Shown: positions 1-11,455 of the stretch, piece after piece | How positions within the stretch are numbered: the first letter of the stretch is position 1 | How the letters are laid out: the number at the start of each line of letters is the position of its first letter | Source: Halichoerus grypus | Taxonomy: Eukaryota; Chordata; Mammalia; Carnivora; Phocidae | Direction of reading: 5' to 3' | Length of the DNA stretch: 64,000 nt | Assembly: GCF_964656455.1 (NCBI RefSeq) | Contig: NC_135717.1 | Location: 12,615,033-12,679,032, forward strand | The notes under the pieces: model-generated | Database searches by the model: none | Told to the model about the DNA's origin: nothing | Seen by the model: only the letters and a program-made list of their open reading frames with translations | Position numbers and translations under genes: made by a program

Positions 1-533
1 ATAGATGATATCTAAATGAGTGGATATGGCCATGTTCTAGTAAAACTTAATTTACAAAAGCAGGTGCACTGTAACTTGCCAACCCCTGAACTGTATCATT
101 ACCATGCAGACCACTCATCGTTTTGGAATGCTTTTGGCTGCAAAAAGTTCTATCTGCCACATTCAAGGGAAGAAGAACGTGTATTCATCTGTCTGTCTCC
201 TCTTTGGGTGTAAGGACACCTTTTCCAGAAGACCTCAGCAGACTACCCATGTTTTGTGGCCCCAAGTTGAATTATATTCTCATCCTTAAACCACTCGCCG
301 ACAGCGCGGTAGAGCCACTGTGATCATCCCAGACACATTAGGAATCATGTGTTTGGGGATGGGGTCTGCCTAACTGTATTGCGTGGCCATGTTGATGAAG
401 GTGTATGCTTCTGAAGTAAGAACTGTTGAATTTAACGTTGAACGTCACCTCGTCTTACATTGTCATAGTAAAGACTCTTAACAAGTGTGAGGCTTCTTTG
501 TTAATACTCAGACTGTTTTAAATTATTATTCTT
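1..533. other. Unique non-coding sequence
   Basis: No gene, repeat head or RNA gene recognised. The short open frames overlap one another and show no protein-like composition. Positions 518-533 are the left copy of the target-site duplication of the next SINE. Confidence 0.5.
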
Positions 534-763
534 TTTTTTAATATTTTATTTATTTATTTGACAGATGAGATCGGGCGTGTTCGGGGTGGTATGGCCGTAG
601 ACAGAGACACAGCAAGAGAGGGAACACAAGCAGAGGGAGTGGGAGAGGGAGACGCAGGCTTCCCGCCGAGCAGGGAGCCCGATGCGGGGCTCGATCCCAG
701 GACCCTGGGATCACGACCCGAGCCGAAGGCAGATGCTTAATGACTGAGCCACCCAGGTGCCCC
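534..763 (-). mobile_element. Can-SINE (tRNA-Lys-derived), minus orientation
   Basis: Reverse complement of a full-length carnivore SINE: T-rich tail at the low end and tRNA-like head (TGAGCCACCCAGGTGCCCC on the plus strand) at the high end. It is flanked by a perfect 16-bp target-site duplication, TTAAATTATTATTCTT, at 518-533 and 764-779, so it is a complete L1-mobilised insertion. The middle carries the 'gggaacacaagcag' variant that I associate with bear- or seal-type copies; that association is from memory. Confidence 0.95.
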
Positions 764-3239
764 TTAAATTATTATTCTTATAAGTAGATCTGTATTAAAG
801 AATATAGAGACTTTGGATGAGCAGACCTGAGTTCTATTGTGAAGTTTAATGTTTTCCATATGCCTTTTGAGGCTGCTCATTTTGGCACCACAGATAGTCA
901 AAATAGAGAAAATAGCTGTCTCCCCACTTGAAGGAAATCGTTTACCATATACCCTTCTCCTGCTTTAGAAGAGGAGACCAATCGCTGGGAAATAACAAGG
1001 ACTAGCCCCTCTCACACTTGACACAGGGAAGAGAATGAGCCTCTTAGTATTTGTCAAAATTACGGCTTCAGCCGGTTTGCTGCCCAGCTTGTTATACCAA
1101 GAACTCTAGTATATGATGTTGAAATGTTTTCTGTTTCTAAATTAGACTTAGCATTTTCCCTTTAGAACGTTTTGGCAGCCCTTTGGTTATTATTATAGTA
1201 GGACCCAGTCTCTCAGGGGTCTTGGACTGAGTCGATTGTCCTAGTCCTGTCGGTAGAAAGGGATCTCAGTACTGCCTGTCTGAGAGCGCATTGTTGTCCT
1301 GGGTTGTATGGGACTGTGATTCAAATGGCCTTATTGTTTTCCTGCCTGGCTTTGCTACAGTGTAAAACTATCCTGTAGCGACTACAAAATACCTTTCTTT
1401 TACTTGCTGAAAGATTTTAAGACAGAAAGAAAGAACGGGAGCGAGGGCTGTGAGGGAAAAGAAACCACTGACATGACACACTTCCTGTCCCTGTCCGGCC
1501 CCCCGTCTCACCTGGGATGACTGTATTCCTGTTGGCGTCGTGCAAGGGCAATTGAGAAGGCCTTCCTCCGGCCATATCTCCGTTTACACTCTATAAAATT
1601 GGATTAGACAATGTTAATTCAATTAATGACTGTACTGAAAGCTTGTCTTAGTGTGCAGTGAAAACAGTAGGGCAGCCTCTAATAATCTATGGATTTAATG
1701 ACTGCAACTTTGAAGAGGGTTAAGCTAAAGTGAAGTTCAGAATGGCTTGTTAACTGGGTCTATTAGCTGTTGACCTTCCCTTTCAGCATAATAGTGGCAG
1801 TCAGACTGAAGAGAGCACTAGCGTCCTGATTAGCATTTATCTAAAGATAGTCTGCTGCCTGTTCCACAGTAAATTAGTTCAATCAGCCATAAAGAGCTTG
1901 AGAAACATTTTCTGCTTTATAAAAAGAATTAGATGTTAGAACAGTTCATCTGGCATAGTGCAGTGAAGATGGATTGAGCCCCTGAACGTGCTCATTTGAG
2001 GAAAGCGCTTTGAGGATATTGAGTAATTGAACAGATTTTCCCACAAGATTGATCAGGGACGTTGGATTCCCTGTGCAAGAGGGATGCCCTAATTTTTGCC
2101 TTCTAATAAGAGCACCACATCTGCTCCCATTTCTGTGTATTCATTTGGTGAAACCGAAAACCCATTTCTTTAGCACCTACTATGCACTGTGTATCCCTTT
2201 GGAAATAAAGGAAGTAGAATCTGCTGCTCAGAAAGTCTGTGATTTGATGGAGTAGAGGAAAACTGAGATTGAAAAGCATCACCCGCACTCCCGCCAATGT
2301 AAGCTAACTAAAGAGGAGAAACTGTATAATGACAGCTACCACTTTCTGTGTAGAGGTCATCTTACAAAGTAAGAGTAGTTTCCCAAAGAAACAATATAGT
2401 AGCATAGGGGGGAGTGGTGTTTCTGATGAAGGTCTTGGCATCAAGTAAGCTCTGCTCATACTGGGTCATAAAAGCGAAGAGGCAAAAAGTATAAACCTTT
2501 CTAATCATTTATAATCTTAAATTACTATCCAGGTTCTTAAAAAAAAAAGCATAAATGTACTGTACAATTGATTTTTATGAGGTGCCCCAATGTACTATAA
2601 AGTATACATAGAGCACATAAAATTCTAGCTCTGCTATATCATAAATTTGACCTCACTGAAATGAATAGGCTTACTATATGGCAAACACTAATGAAACATT
2701 TAATTAGCAGTCCCTCCACTTGTCTTTTTAGAATTTGGAAGGGCTTTCTGGGGACTATTTTAGTGGCCGAGGTTTTCACAAAACAAAACAATAAGACCTT
2801 TGCGTGAAAACTAGTATTTTTTTCTCTCAGTAAGTGTTTCAGTAGAGACAGTTAGTTTAATTAGACTGGTGAACCTGAATCTGCATTTTGTTCCCAATGA
2901 TTATCCTTTTAACAAAAAGCTGTTGATAGAGTTAAATATGCAATGACCTCACTAGGGCTTCCTGTTGACTCTTGGCCGCTCTGCACACATGTATCACGCA
3001 CGTCCTCCCTCGCAGTGCCCTCACACTCAGGTCATGGGTCACTTTGCGAGGGACGGTGTTGCAGTGTTGCTGCTGAACAGGCTCTAGGGCTGTGGGCTTC
3101 AGGTCCTTTGAAGGACCATGTTAGGGACTCTCCTGTCTAGCCGCCCCTGTCATGGCTTTGTTGGGTTACTTCATTGTCCAGTCGCTCTAGCAAAAGTCGT
3201 CAGGAAGACATAGCTGAATGAGCAGATCAAGGCACCTTT
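764..3239. other. Unique non-coding sequence
   Basis: About 2.5 kb with no recognisable young repeat or gene. The part around 1.55-2.0 kb is AT-rich with many ATTA/TAAT words and may be conserved non-coding DNA, which only an alignment can show. 3240-3254 is a run of A. Confidence 0.4.
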
Positions 3240-3254
3240 GAAAAAAAAAAAAAA

Positions 3255-3590
3255 GATGAAAACATTAGGCTGAGTGAAAGAAGCCAGTCACAAAAGGCCA
3301 CATATTGTAAAACTCCATTTATATGAAATGCCCAGGAGAGAGAAATCCATAGAGATGGAAGGTAGATTAGTGGTTGTCAGGGCTGGAGGAGATGGGAGTT
3401 TGGTGGGGAGTAACTGCTAATGGGTATAGGGTTTTCTTTTTGGTGTGATGAAAATATTCTAAAATTAGGTTGTAATAATGGTTGCACAAGTATCTGAATA
3501 TACTAAAAACCACTGAACTGTGCACTTTAAATGAGTGAATTATATGCAAATTGTTTCTCATTGAAACTTTTAAAAAATAGGTACTAAATT
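3255..3590 (+). mobile_element. L1 3' end fragment (plus)
   Basis: Reads like the end of an old mammalian L1: the ORF2 tail words around 'gtgaaagaagccagtcacaaaaggccacat', then the 3' UTR phrases 'gaactgtgcactttaaatg' and 'gaattatatgcaaatt', ending in an A-rich stretch. It is truncated at its 5' side and preceded by an A15 run. No coding capacity remains. Confidence 0.8.
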
Positions 3591-4394
3591 TCATTGTTAA
3601 ATAGTATGAAAAAAGGGAAAGGGTTTTAAGCAGTGAGCATCCCTAGTAATGTGTGCATGTATATGTTTGTATAACTGTAATGTGTGTGATCCATGTATGG
3701 GCCGTGTTGTGCTAGTTATGGTGTGTGCATGAATTGTAAAGAAAGAGGAAGGACCTTGTAAATGAGAGAATGCCATGCACAGGGGAGCAGTAGGAGCAAG
3801 ATCTCTGTGGCTCTGGGGTGCCAAGTGTGGTTGGAGCTGTGAGTACCTGGGGAGATTGGCAAGTGTCCAGTATTTCCTAGTAGAGAGGATAGCCTAAGGT
3901 GAGAGGGTTTGAGGAAGCAGAGACTATTATAGAGGGAATGTGAATTCTTTCAGCTGTAGTTAGAAATTTAATGTGTGCAAAATGAAAAAAAAAAAGCAAA
4001 ACAAAAAGAATCCTTTAGATTACATGTGAAAGGTAATTGGTATCTTAGGGCCGTTATGATGGAGAACAGAGGCAAATTACAGAGGATAAACGTAGAATTT
4101 CTTTCAGCTGTTTGATGCTTACCTAGTCCCTTTGCAAATGCAGTGCCGTGTGAAGATGTAGCATTCCCTAGCACTAGGTGAGGGATTGGGTAAGCCGGTT
4201 TATGATTCCAAATCTATCTCTTCCTGTGTTATACTACATAAGTAACTATTTTTGTGCACCTTTCCTTCTCTCTTACCTTGTCCTCCTTACCTGGAGAGGA
4301 TTGCACAAGGATCAAATGAGATAACATATACCTTTTGCATTGGACTTAATAGGAATGTAACAAATATCTGTGGGATGGAGGAAGGAAGCAAGAC
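3591..4394. other. Unique non-coding sequence
   Basis: No gene or clear repeat recognised. The open frames on the minus strand here are short and low in complexity. Confidence 0.4.
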
Positions 4395-4408
4395 AAGAAA
4401 GTGCTTAG

Positions 4409-4607
4409 CAGGGGCGCCTGGGTGGCTCAGTTGGTTAAGCGACTGCCTTCGGCTCAGGTCATGATCCTGGAGTCCCGGGATCGGGTCCCGCATCGGGCTC
4501 CCTGCTCAGCAGGGAGTCTGCTTCTCCCTCTGACCCTCCCCCCTCTCATGCTCTCTCTATCTCATTCTCTCTCTCAAATAAATAAATAAAATCTTTAAAA
4601 AAAAAAA
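4409..4607 (+). mobile_element. Can-SINE, plus orientation
   Basis: Full-length carnivore SINE with head GGGGCGCCTGGGTGGCTCAG at 4411, CT-rich middle, and AAATAAATAAATAAAATC then poly(A). It is flanked by a perfect 14-bp duplication, AAGAAAGTGCTTAG, at 4395-4408 and 4608-4621. Confidence 0.95.
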
Positions 4608-4702
4608 AAGAAAGTGCTTAGTAAACTGCAGAATAAGCGAGAGAATGCACTTGACTGCCTCATTGTTCGGGCCAAGTTTGTGAACGTTATGAGAAGAATA
4701 AG

Positions 4703-4868
4703 AATTTTTTAAAAAATTTTTTATTGTTATGTTAATCCCCATACATTACATCATTAGTTTTAGATATAGTGTTCCATGATTCATTGTTTGTGCATAACAC
4801 CCAGTGCTCCATGCAGAACGTGCCCTCCTCAATACCCATCACCAGGCTAACCCATCCTCCCACCCCCC
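4703..4868 (-). mobile_element. Carnivore L1 3' UTR end, minus orientation
   Basis: Matches the reverse complement of the young carnivore L1 3' end. On the plus strand it contains 'taatccccatacattacatc', 'gttccatgattcattg' and 'cataacacccagtgctcc', and stops in a C-run at 4861-4868. It is strongly 5'-truncated (about 165 bp). The bases just after it (AAGAATT) resemble AGAATTT before it, so the target duplication, if any, is short. Confidence 0.85.
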
Positions 4869-5460
4869 AAGAATTATTGCACCAATACCATTGATGCTCA
4901 TGGATATTATCGGCTTATCTGGAGCCTCGTACCTAGCGACTGTTTCGGCGGTGTTAACTGGCAGGATTGACAGTACTTATCAAGCTCCTGGATGGATGGG
5001 TTCCTCTCCTTGGGATGACCAGGCTCTCTGCTGAAATTGCCAGCATGCGCAAACATTGGTAGTTACACATATCTTGCGTATAAGAGTTATACTCAGAACA
5101 ATTCTACTTTTGATGAAGTTTTTGAGACATTGGAATTAGGTTGGAAATATCATCCCAATGTAACAGATTGCTGATATCTGTGGCACTGAACAGTTCTCTC
5201 CTCAGTGGAAGCCAGGAAAACAGAATATTAGCATTCCCAATTCCTATTTTATGCCACCCACTAAAAAATCTGAAACTCATGTAGAATGCTTTTGCGGATG
5301 GGAGTTGGAGGCCTCCTGTGAGGAATTCTGTTGCATGTGCAGATCTTGTGTCCCCCAGATCCGTGACAGGTTATGTCAGAGTAGGCAAGACACTGCTTTT
5401 TACGGGTGCTCTTGGGTCATCGGGACCTGAAAGGGAGAAATGGACACTCTGAAGAATTGA
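4869..5460. other. Unassigned stretch beside the L1 end, ORF-like on plus
   Basis: Not recognised. From about 4870 to 5032 the plus strand is open and reads with protein-like composition (hydrophobic run IIAPIPLMLMDIIGLSGASY, then a polar part). Further on, all frames contain stops. It could be a decayed retrocopy, with the L1 end inserted at its edge, or chance. The rest, to the next SINE at 5755, shows nothing I can name. Confidence 0.2.
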
Positions 5461-5754
5461 TGTTTGTGTTTGTCTTCATTTTATCTAGACTTGCCGTATT
5501 ATAGCTTCTTTGGGATTTTTAAGACAGTTGTGAATCATATTCTCAAAAGTTATATGGACTCTTATATAAACAGCACAAAATTAGGCTTAAGACACTTGGA
5601 TTTTGATTTTAGTTCTGGGACCTGAATTCACTAAGGCCTCCTCTCCTCATGAATGAAGGGACTTATCCTTGTTTCTTTCCACGTCCAAGATTATACTGTA
5701 GTCTTCCCTGCAGTTTTTTTGTTCTTCCTCATTTCCTCTTAACACATTCCTTGT

Positions 5755-5969
5755 GTGTGTGTTTTTTTAAAGATTTATTTATGTATTTTAGAGGGAGAGA
5801 GAGAGCGAGCATGTGAGCAGGGAGAGGAGGAGAGGGAGAAAGAATCTCAAGCAGACTCCCCACTGAGCATGGAGTCAGGTGCAGGGCTCAACCCCACGAC
5901 CCCGAGATCATGGCCCGAGCCGAAACCAAGAGTTGGACACTCAACCAGCTGCACCACCCAGGCGCTTCC
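5755..5969 (-). mobile_element. Can-SINE, minus orientation
   Basis: Reverse-complement carnivore SINE with T-tail at 5762-5768 and head at about 5950-5969. It is flanked by a perfect 14-bp duplication, AACACATTCCTTGT, at 5741-5754 and 5970-5983. Confidence 0.93.
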
Positions 5970-6119
5970 AACACATTCCTTGTCTTTAATCTTTGACCTT
6001 CCTTCTGCCCATCTCCTATAATCCTTCCTCTGCCTATCTTTTCGGGCATCCTAAAAGCTGTCATAGTGTGCCTGATACGAGGTGAGCAGTTTGTTCTGAG
6101 CTGGATATACACTGTTGAA

Positions 6120-6545
6120 GAATTCAAACATGGTTCCTCTCCTGGCAGTTTTGTGGGGGAAGCAGAGATAACATAAATAAATTACAAAATGTGGTAAGTG
6201 CAGGAGAGACTGCTGTGGGTGTGGTCTCAGGAGTACCTGACCCCGGTTAAGTGACTTTTTTCAAAATGAATTTACAAGAGCTAGAGGCCCCGGCCAGGGG
6301 CGTTTTGAGAGAACAGCAGTGTGACCGACAAAGGCCTATGGCAGGAACAAGATAAGCCACTTTGAGGAACTGGAAGAGTGGTGTGGCTAGGAGTGTGGCG
6401 AGTTGGGGAGACCTTAGGAAAAGCGAGACTGGAAGAAAGGCACACCACATCTGAGGCCACGTTAAAGATCATGCATTTCATTTTAAGTGCAGTGGGGAGC
6501 CTGTGGTGAATTTTAAGTGATAGCAAGATGGGAATCTTACTTTAC
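6120..6545 (+). repeat. Ancient interspersed repeat, probably L2-class
   Basis: The order of phrases (dissolved 'aggaactggaagagtggtgtggctag', then 'catttcattttaagtgcagtggggagcc') follows a widespread old mammalian repeat I associate with LINE2-type DNA. The family assignment is uncertain. A short stretch around 6247-6300 does not fit. Confidence 0.4.
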
Positions 6546-7266
6546 CTTGGCTGCAAAAATTAAGAGCTTTTTTAAAAAAGAAAAAAGTGTTGAATTTACA
6601 TTAATCCCGACTCAGACAAAACAGTATGCTATGCCTAAAGTGAATACAGTTTTAGGCTGCAGAGGAGTGGTCAAAGTTTACACATTAATACTGTGCTTCC
6701 AACAGAGAAGCCTTGGTTTCTGAGAGTTTTCTGCTATGTTTTTCTTCTCTTTTTGCCCCACTCTGATTCCAGCCAGCTCTTCTCTGCTTTGGATCACCTC
6801 TGCTTCTCAGCAATCTTTTGGTCCTTGAAATGCTGTGAGAACATTTGTACCTTTGGCCCGTGGGTATGTGGATCCAGAGGGCTGGCAATTACAGATGGGT
6901 TAGAAGAGAGAGAGGGCCTGCCACAGTGTTCAGGAGGAATGCCTCTTGCAGCAAAAATTCCAAATCCAGTCAGCAAAACTGATGTCACCGGTCCCAGCCA
7001 TATAGTCACTGAGACCCTGACTGAGCGGACACAAATCAGAACATTCCTGATAATTCTCATTTAGATCAGTTAAATACACTTACCACATGTGTTCATTCTA
7101 GGTGACACGTTGACATTTGGTGGGATTGCAGAGGGACAGGGGATATAAAAGGCAGACAGGCGATTTCCCTGTAAGACCTCAACCTAATTGGGCAAAATGA
7201 CCTTTGGAAAGTCATTTTCGTGTTGTCCTGGTAAATATTTAACAGGATTAAAAAAAATTATATTCA
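6546..7266. other. Unique non-coding sequence
   Basis: No repeat or gene recognised. A 123-codon plus frame at 6693-7064 overlaps an 88-codon minus frame and has no motif, splice context or repeat match that supports coding. Confidence 0.4.
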
Positions 7267-7277
7267 AAATATTTTCA

Positions 7278-7472
7278 GGGGTGCCTGGGTGGCTCAGTCG
7301 GTTGGGCGTCTGCCTTCGGCTCAGGTCATGATCCCAGGGTCCTGGGATGGAGCCCCGCATCAGGCTCCCTGCTCAGTGGGGAGTCTGCTTCCCCCTCTCC
7401 TTCTGCAGCTCCCCCTGCTTGTGCTTTCTCTCACTCTCTCTCCCGTTCTCTATCAAATAAATAAAATAAAAT
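7278..7472 (+). mobile_element. Can-SINE, plus orientation
   Basis: Head GGGGTGCCTGGGTGGCTCAG, CT-rich middle and AAATAAATAAAATAAAATAA tail. It is flanked by an 11-bp duplication, AAATATTTTCA, at 7267-7277 and 7473-7483. Confidence 0.93.
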
Positions 7473-7734
7473 AAATATTTTCAAGTGAGGATCGTTGTGA
7501 AGACCACATATAGAATATGATGTAGAACGTTGTTTTTCAGAGTGTGGTTCATGAACTTTTGTTAGTGGCCCCTGGTTTTGTCATCTGTTTGTTTATTTGG
7601 CAAGATTGACTTGGTGATGGAAGCAGTGTGGGATCAAAAAGGGAGTTTGTATCTAGACGCTTTGACTTTGACCGGAGGTAATGAGAGGAGGATGGACAAG
7701 AAGCCTGGATCGTGCCCTGGTGCTAGGACTTGAG

Positions 7735-8078
7735 GTTGCTGTGGCAGAATGGCACACACAGTTAGAACACAGGAGCTACGCAGTTACGACATACGTAAGT
7801 ACTAGGGATGCGATGTGCAACGTGATGACTGTAGATGCTGCTGCTGCGTGGTGTACAGGAAGGTTGTCGAGAGCAGTTCCTAAGAGTGCTCATCACAGGG
7901 AGAGTTTTTTTCTTCTTCTTTCTTCATCCTGTATCTTTGTGAGATGATGGATGTTAGCCGAACCTGTTGTGATAATCACTTCACAATATATGTAAATCAA
8001 GTCATCATGCTGTATTCCTCAAGCTTGCACAGTGATGTATGTCAGTTATTTCTTAGTAAAACAGAGGGGGAAAAAAAA
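7735..8078 (+). mobile_element. L1 3' UTR end, plus orientation
   Basis: Follows the typical L1 3' terminal text: 'ctagggatgcgatgtgcaac', 'gttcctaagagtgctcatca', 'gatgatggatgttagccg', 'atgtaaatcaagtcatcatg', 'gatgtatgtcagttatttct' and an A-run. Older than the carnivore SINEs; diverged and 5'-truncated. Confidence 0.75.
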
Positions 8079-8117
8079 ACCTGTTAACAACAAAAAAAGA
8101 AACAAAAACTTGAGAGC

Positions 8118-8325
8118 TGGGACACATGGGTGGCTCAGTTGGTTAAGCGACTGCCTTCGGCTCGGCTCGGCTCATGATCCCAGGGTCCTGGGATCAAGGC
8201 CTCCATAGGGCTCCCTCCTCGGTGGGGAGCCTGCTTCTCCCTCTCTCACTCCCCCTGCTTGTGTCCCCTCTCTTGCTGTCAAATAAGTAAATAAAAGCTT
8301 GAAAATTAAAAAAAAACAAAAAAAC
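8118..8325 (+). mobile_element. Can-SINE, plus orientation, with CGGCT triplication
   Basis: Diverged carnivore SINE with head 'gggacacatgggtggctcag'. The usual single CGGCT in the box region is present three times (about 8158-8174). Tail A-rich. Flanks show an imperfect duplication (TGAGAGCT at 8111-8118 and TCAAGAGCT near 8328). Confidence 0.88.
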
Positions 8326-8804
8326 CTCAAGAGCTAGCATAAACACCGTGCAGTATTTTGGAGCACATTCTGTGGTCTACCGAGTTAGGTTCCCTTGCTC
8401 CAGTTCTTGCCCCAAGTGAGCCCTCAAGTACACTAAGCTGAGCATTGGTAAGGTAGTGGGCAGAGAGGACTCATGGATGCCCCTTCCCCTCCCCTAATCT
8501 CCAGTGGTGGCCAGACCAAGGGGTATGAAAGAAAGTGACTATTGGAGATGAAGCAAGGACAGCCAGTGTGCAGTTAGGGTGGGAAGATGATGGCCCCAGA
8601 TCTACCCGCAGAGTCAGAACATCATCGGTTTCCCCTTCAGGGTTGGCAAGAACATCAGGCCTGCCGCAACCCCATCCCTTGAGCTGCCAGCATGCCACCA
8701 TTTTCACCTTCCTTCTTTGGCAACTGTTGGCTTACAAATTGTCACCTGGAAAGTCAGGACTCTTCTTTTAGCCCAAATTGGGAACCTCTGGAAAGAGAGG
8801 CATT

Positions 8805-9003
8805 TTGATGTAATGGCTGGAAGCAGTGTGGGTCTGAACCCTGCTTCCCCACATCCTGGCCATGTCTCTGTTTTCTCATCTGTTAAATGAAGATAACAGT
8901 GTTCACTGCTCGGTGTTATTATAGGATTAAATAATATATTGCCTATAAAACCTTGAGTACAATGCCTGGCAGATATTAAGCACCTAATAAATGTTAGCTA
9001 TTA
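8805..9003 (-). repeat. MIR SINE, minus orientation
   Basis: Reverse MIR text: 'ggtctgaaccctgcttcccc', 'tctgttttctcatctgttaa', 'acaatgcctggcagatatta' and 'aagcacctaataaatgtt'. Confidence 0.85.
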
Positions 9004-9164
9004 AAAATATATAGAGTAAGACTTTTCCTTTCAAGAACTTAATCTATAAACATCCTTTTATACTTTCTCCACGTTTACACCTTGATTTCATTTGAACTAG
9101 AGCCAAGTGGAAGAGTAATGAGAGATGAAACTGAGACAGTTGATAGAGAGCTTCTTTAGAAAGG

Positions 9165-9315
9165 TTTTGTCCTGAACAATGCAATGCCACTTGACAGAGA
9201 TGGTTCTGGCAGGTGGGTGTGGAATGGATTGTGACGCAGAAAGAGTAGAGACGTTGTTGATGAACCAGGAGACTCTTGTAGTAATCAGGGGAGTTATCTG
9301 TGGCCTAGCCTCCCT
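9165..9315 (+). repeat. Ancient repeat, same class as 6120-6545
   Basis: Contains 'gtgtggaatggattgtgacg' and 'gactcttgtagtaatcaggg', phrases found in the same old L2-like family. Family name uncertain. Confidence 0.35.
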
Positions 9316-9737
9316 TCAACCCAGAAACCAGGGGTTACCATTTAGCTCTCTTGAACCGATCCTTCAGATGATGGAGTAACTAGACTATATTTTATTTCCT
9401 GATAACTTTTTGGTTTCCAAAGAGAGAACTTTAAAACTCTGATAAACACATCCGCAAGAGTTGCTGCCCACATATTTCCAAAAATGGATCTCCTGAGTCA
9501 GGCGTAACTGGTCATATGCAGAGAAAATATAACCCATGATTTATGCCTCTGCCCTCTCTTACCAGGCACTGTTACCTAATTGTGCAAATTAGTCAAGCTT
9601 TTATTTTTAGTTGGTTCTTTTTATATTGATTAAATGTCGAAGAACGTAACGTCTCAGTTTTGTGGGACAGTTGCATGGGTGCATGTTTACAATAAAAATT
9701 TTGCCACCACTTGTCTGTAAATGGCTTTGCTTTAGGA

Positions 9738-9995
9738 GTCCACATGGCGTAGAGCTAAAACCACAGGCTTGGCTGTCAAAGAGACCCAATTCAAGCTTTG
9801 AAGCCTCGTAATAGCTATGTGACCTTGGGAAGCTTGTGTTACTTCTCTGAGCCCTGGGTTTCTTATTTATTTCTTATTTCTCACATGCCTTGTAAGATTA
9901 TTATAAAAATTGGCAATAATATATGGGAAGTCCCCCAGGACAGTGCCTGGTACCTCGTAGGCCCATCAGCCACTTACGTAGTACCATCATTGTTT
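9738..9995 (-). repeat. MIR SINE, minus orientation
   Basis: Reverse MIR text: 'ggcgtagagctaaaaccaca', 'agctatgtgaccttgggaag', 'tctctgagccctgggtttc' and 'aggacagtgcctggtacctc'. Confidence 0.85.
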
Positions 9996-10309
9996 AGATC
10001 ACCTTTATTTAACTTAGTTCTAATGGAGCTTAATTACAAAGAGAATCCATATTCCAGAAGTAAGTACTGAAATGATTTTTTAAAATTCAGTACAGTGAAA
10101 ATGCTTTAGATTAAGAGCTTCTGATTATGGCTTAGTTTTGATTAATGTTTAATGGTAAAATTATTTAAAGAGATTTTTTCCAATCTCTACATATTTCCTA
10201 TAGTTTAAACATCTTCAGATTAATTTATTGTACATTGTACATGTGCGTGATGTCAGAGAGAGTTGATTATTTGAGGTTTTGATTTGACTAATTCAATATA
10301 ATAATTTAC

Positions 10310-10505
10310 TAATTTTCATTCAGTGCACGCTAAATGCCGAATCCAGTCTTCTTGGACACAGAGAAACAAACATCCAAACATCATTCCTTCTCTCAAGGAA
10401 CTCACAATAGAACTTACTTGAATTTTGGGGGCACAGCATGAATAGGAGTTTGCAGAAGAACAGACATCCAAACAGCATCTCTCCTCCCAAAGAACTCATA
10501 ATAGA
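10310..10505. repeat. Old repeat remnant with an internal duplication
   Basis: Words such as 'ttcattcagtgcacgctaaa' and 'tctctcaaggaactcacaat' follow an old L2/MIR-like unit. A second related copy, 'catccaaacagcatctctcc' then 'aaagaactcataatagaatt', follows about 105 bases on, suggesting a local duplication. Moderately uncertain. Confidence 0.35.
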
Positions 10506-10837
10506 ATTTATTTAAAAAAATTTTGGTGGCGGGAGGGTAGTTTACCTTGTTTTTTCCATTTCTTTCCTTAATGCCTTTCTGAAGGCCTGCTAACCTTACC
10601 TTTAAAAATATAAAAGAGGGGAAAATATATTTAAAGCAGGAGCTGGGGAGGGATTTTCTTTTTAGGTTTTCAGCATTTAGAATTTCTTACACATGTGAAA
10701 TATTGGTGCTCCAAGTGTGACCTTTCAAGAAATTCCTCATTGAAACAAGAGGCTTTAGGAGGAATTAATATATGGTCAAAGCAGCTTTGAATGTTGTATC
10801 TTTTGGAGCAGCTGGGAACTCTGTGTATTAAAAGTGA

Positions 10838-10893
10838 ATTGAAATAAATGGAATGAATTCAAATGAATTGAAATGAATCAAATGAATTGAAAA
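10838..10893. repeat. Short imperfect AATGAATT tandem
   Basis: Repeated units of aaatgaattg/aaatggaatg with substitutions, a simple-sequence stretch just before the L1 fragment. Confidence 0.6.
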
Positions 10894-11455
10894 CTCATAT
10901 GCACCCAAAAACCTGCACATGGCTGTTTATAGCATCTTTATTCTTAATTACCCAAACTTGGAAGCAACCAAGATGTCCTTCAGCAGGTGAATGGATAAAT
11001 AAATGTGATACACCCAAACAATGGAATATTATTCAGTACTTAAAAAAAAAAGAACAAAACAAACAAAAGAGCTATCAAGCCATGAAAACACATGGAGGAA
11101 TCTGACATGCATGTTACTAAGTGGAAGGGTAAGTGGGATGAATAGAGGATTTTTAGGGCAGTGAAATGATTTTTACTATACTACAATGGTAGGTACATGT
11201 CATTGTACATTTGTCAAAACCTAAAGAATGTATAACACTAAGAACAAACCCTAATGTAAAGTATGGATTTAGGGTGATAATGACATGTCAGTGTAGGTTC
11301 ATCTGTTCTAACAAATGTACCACTGTGGTGCGGGATGTCTGTAGTGGGGGAAATTGTGTGTGCTTGTGGGAAATGGGGACATGGGTAGTTTCAGCTCAGT
11401 CTTCTGTGGAAGTTAAAACTACTCTAAAAGATAAAGTTTTATTAATTAAAAAAAA
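10890..11455 (+). mobile_element. L1 3' end (ORF2 tail plus 3' UTR), plus orientation
   Basis: Begins in the ORF2 C-terminal region ('ctgtttatagcatctttatt', 'gatgtccttcagcaggtgaa', 'caatggaatattattcagta') and continues into an L1M-type 3' UTR ('ggtacatgtcattgtacatt', 'cactgtggtgcgggatgtct', 'ataaagttttattaattaaa'). Stops and indels show it is dead. Confidence 0.85.
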
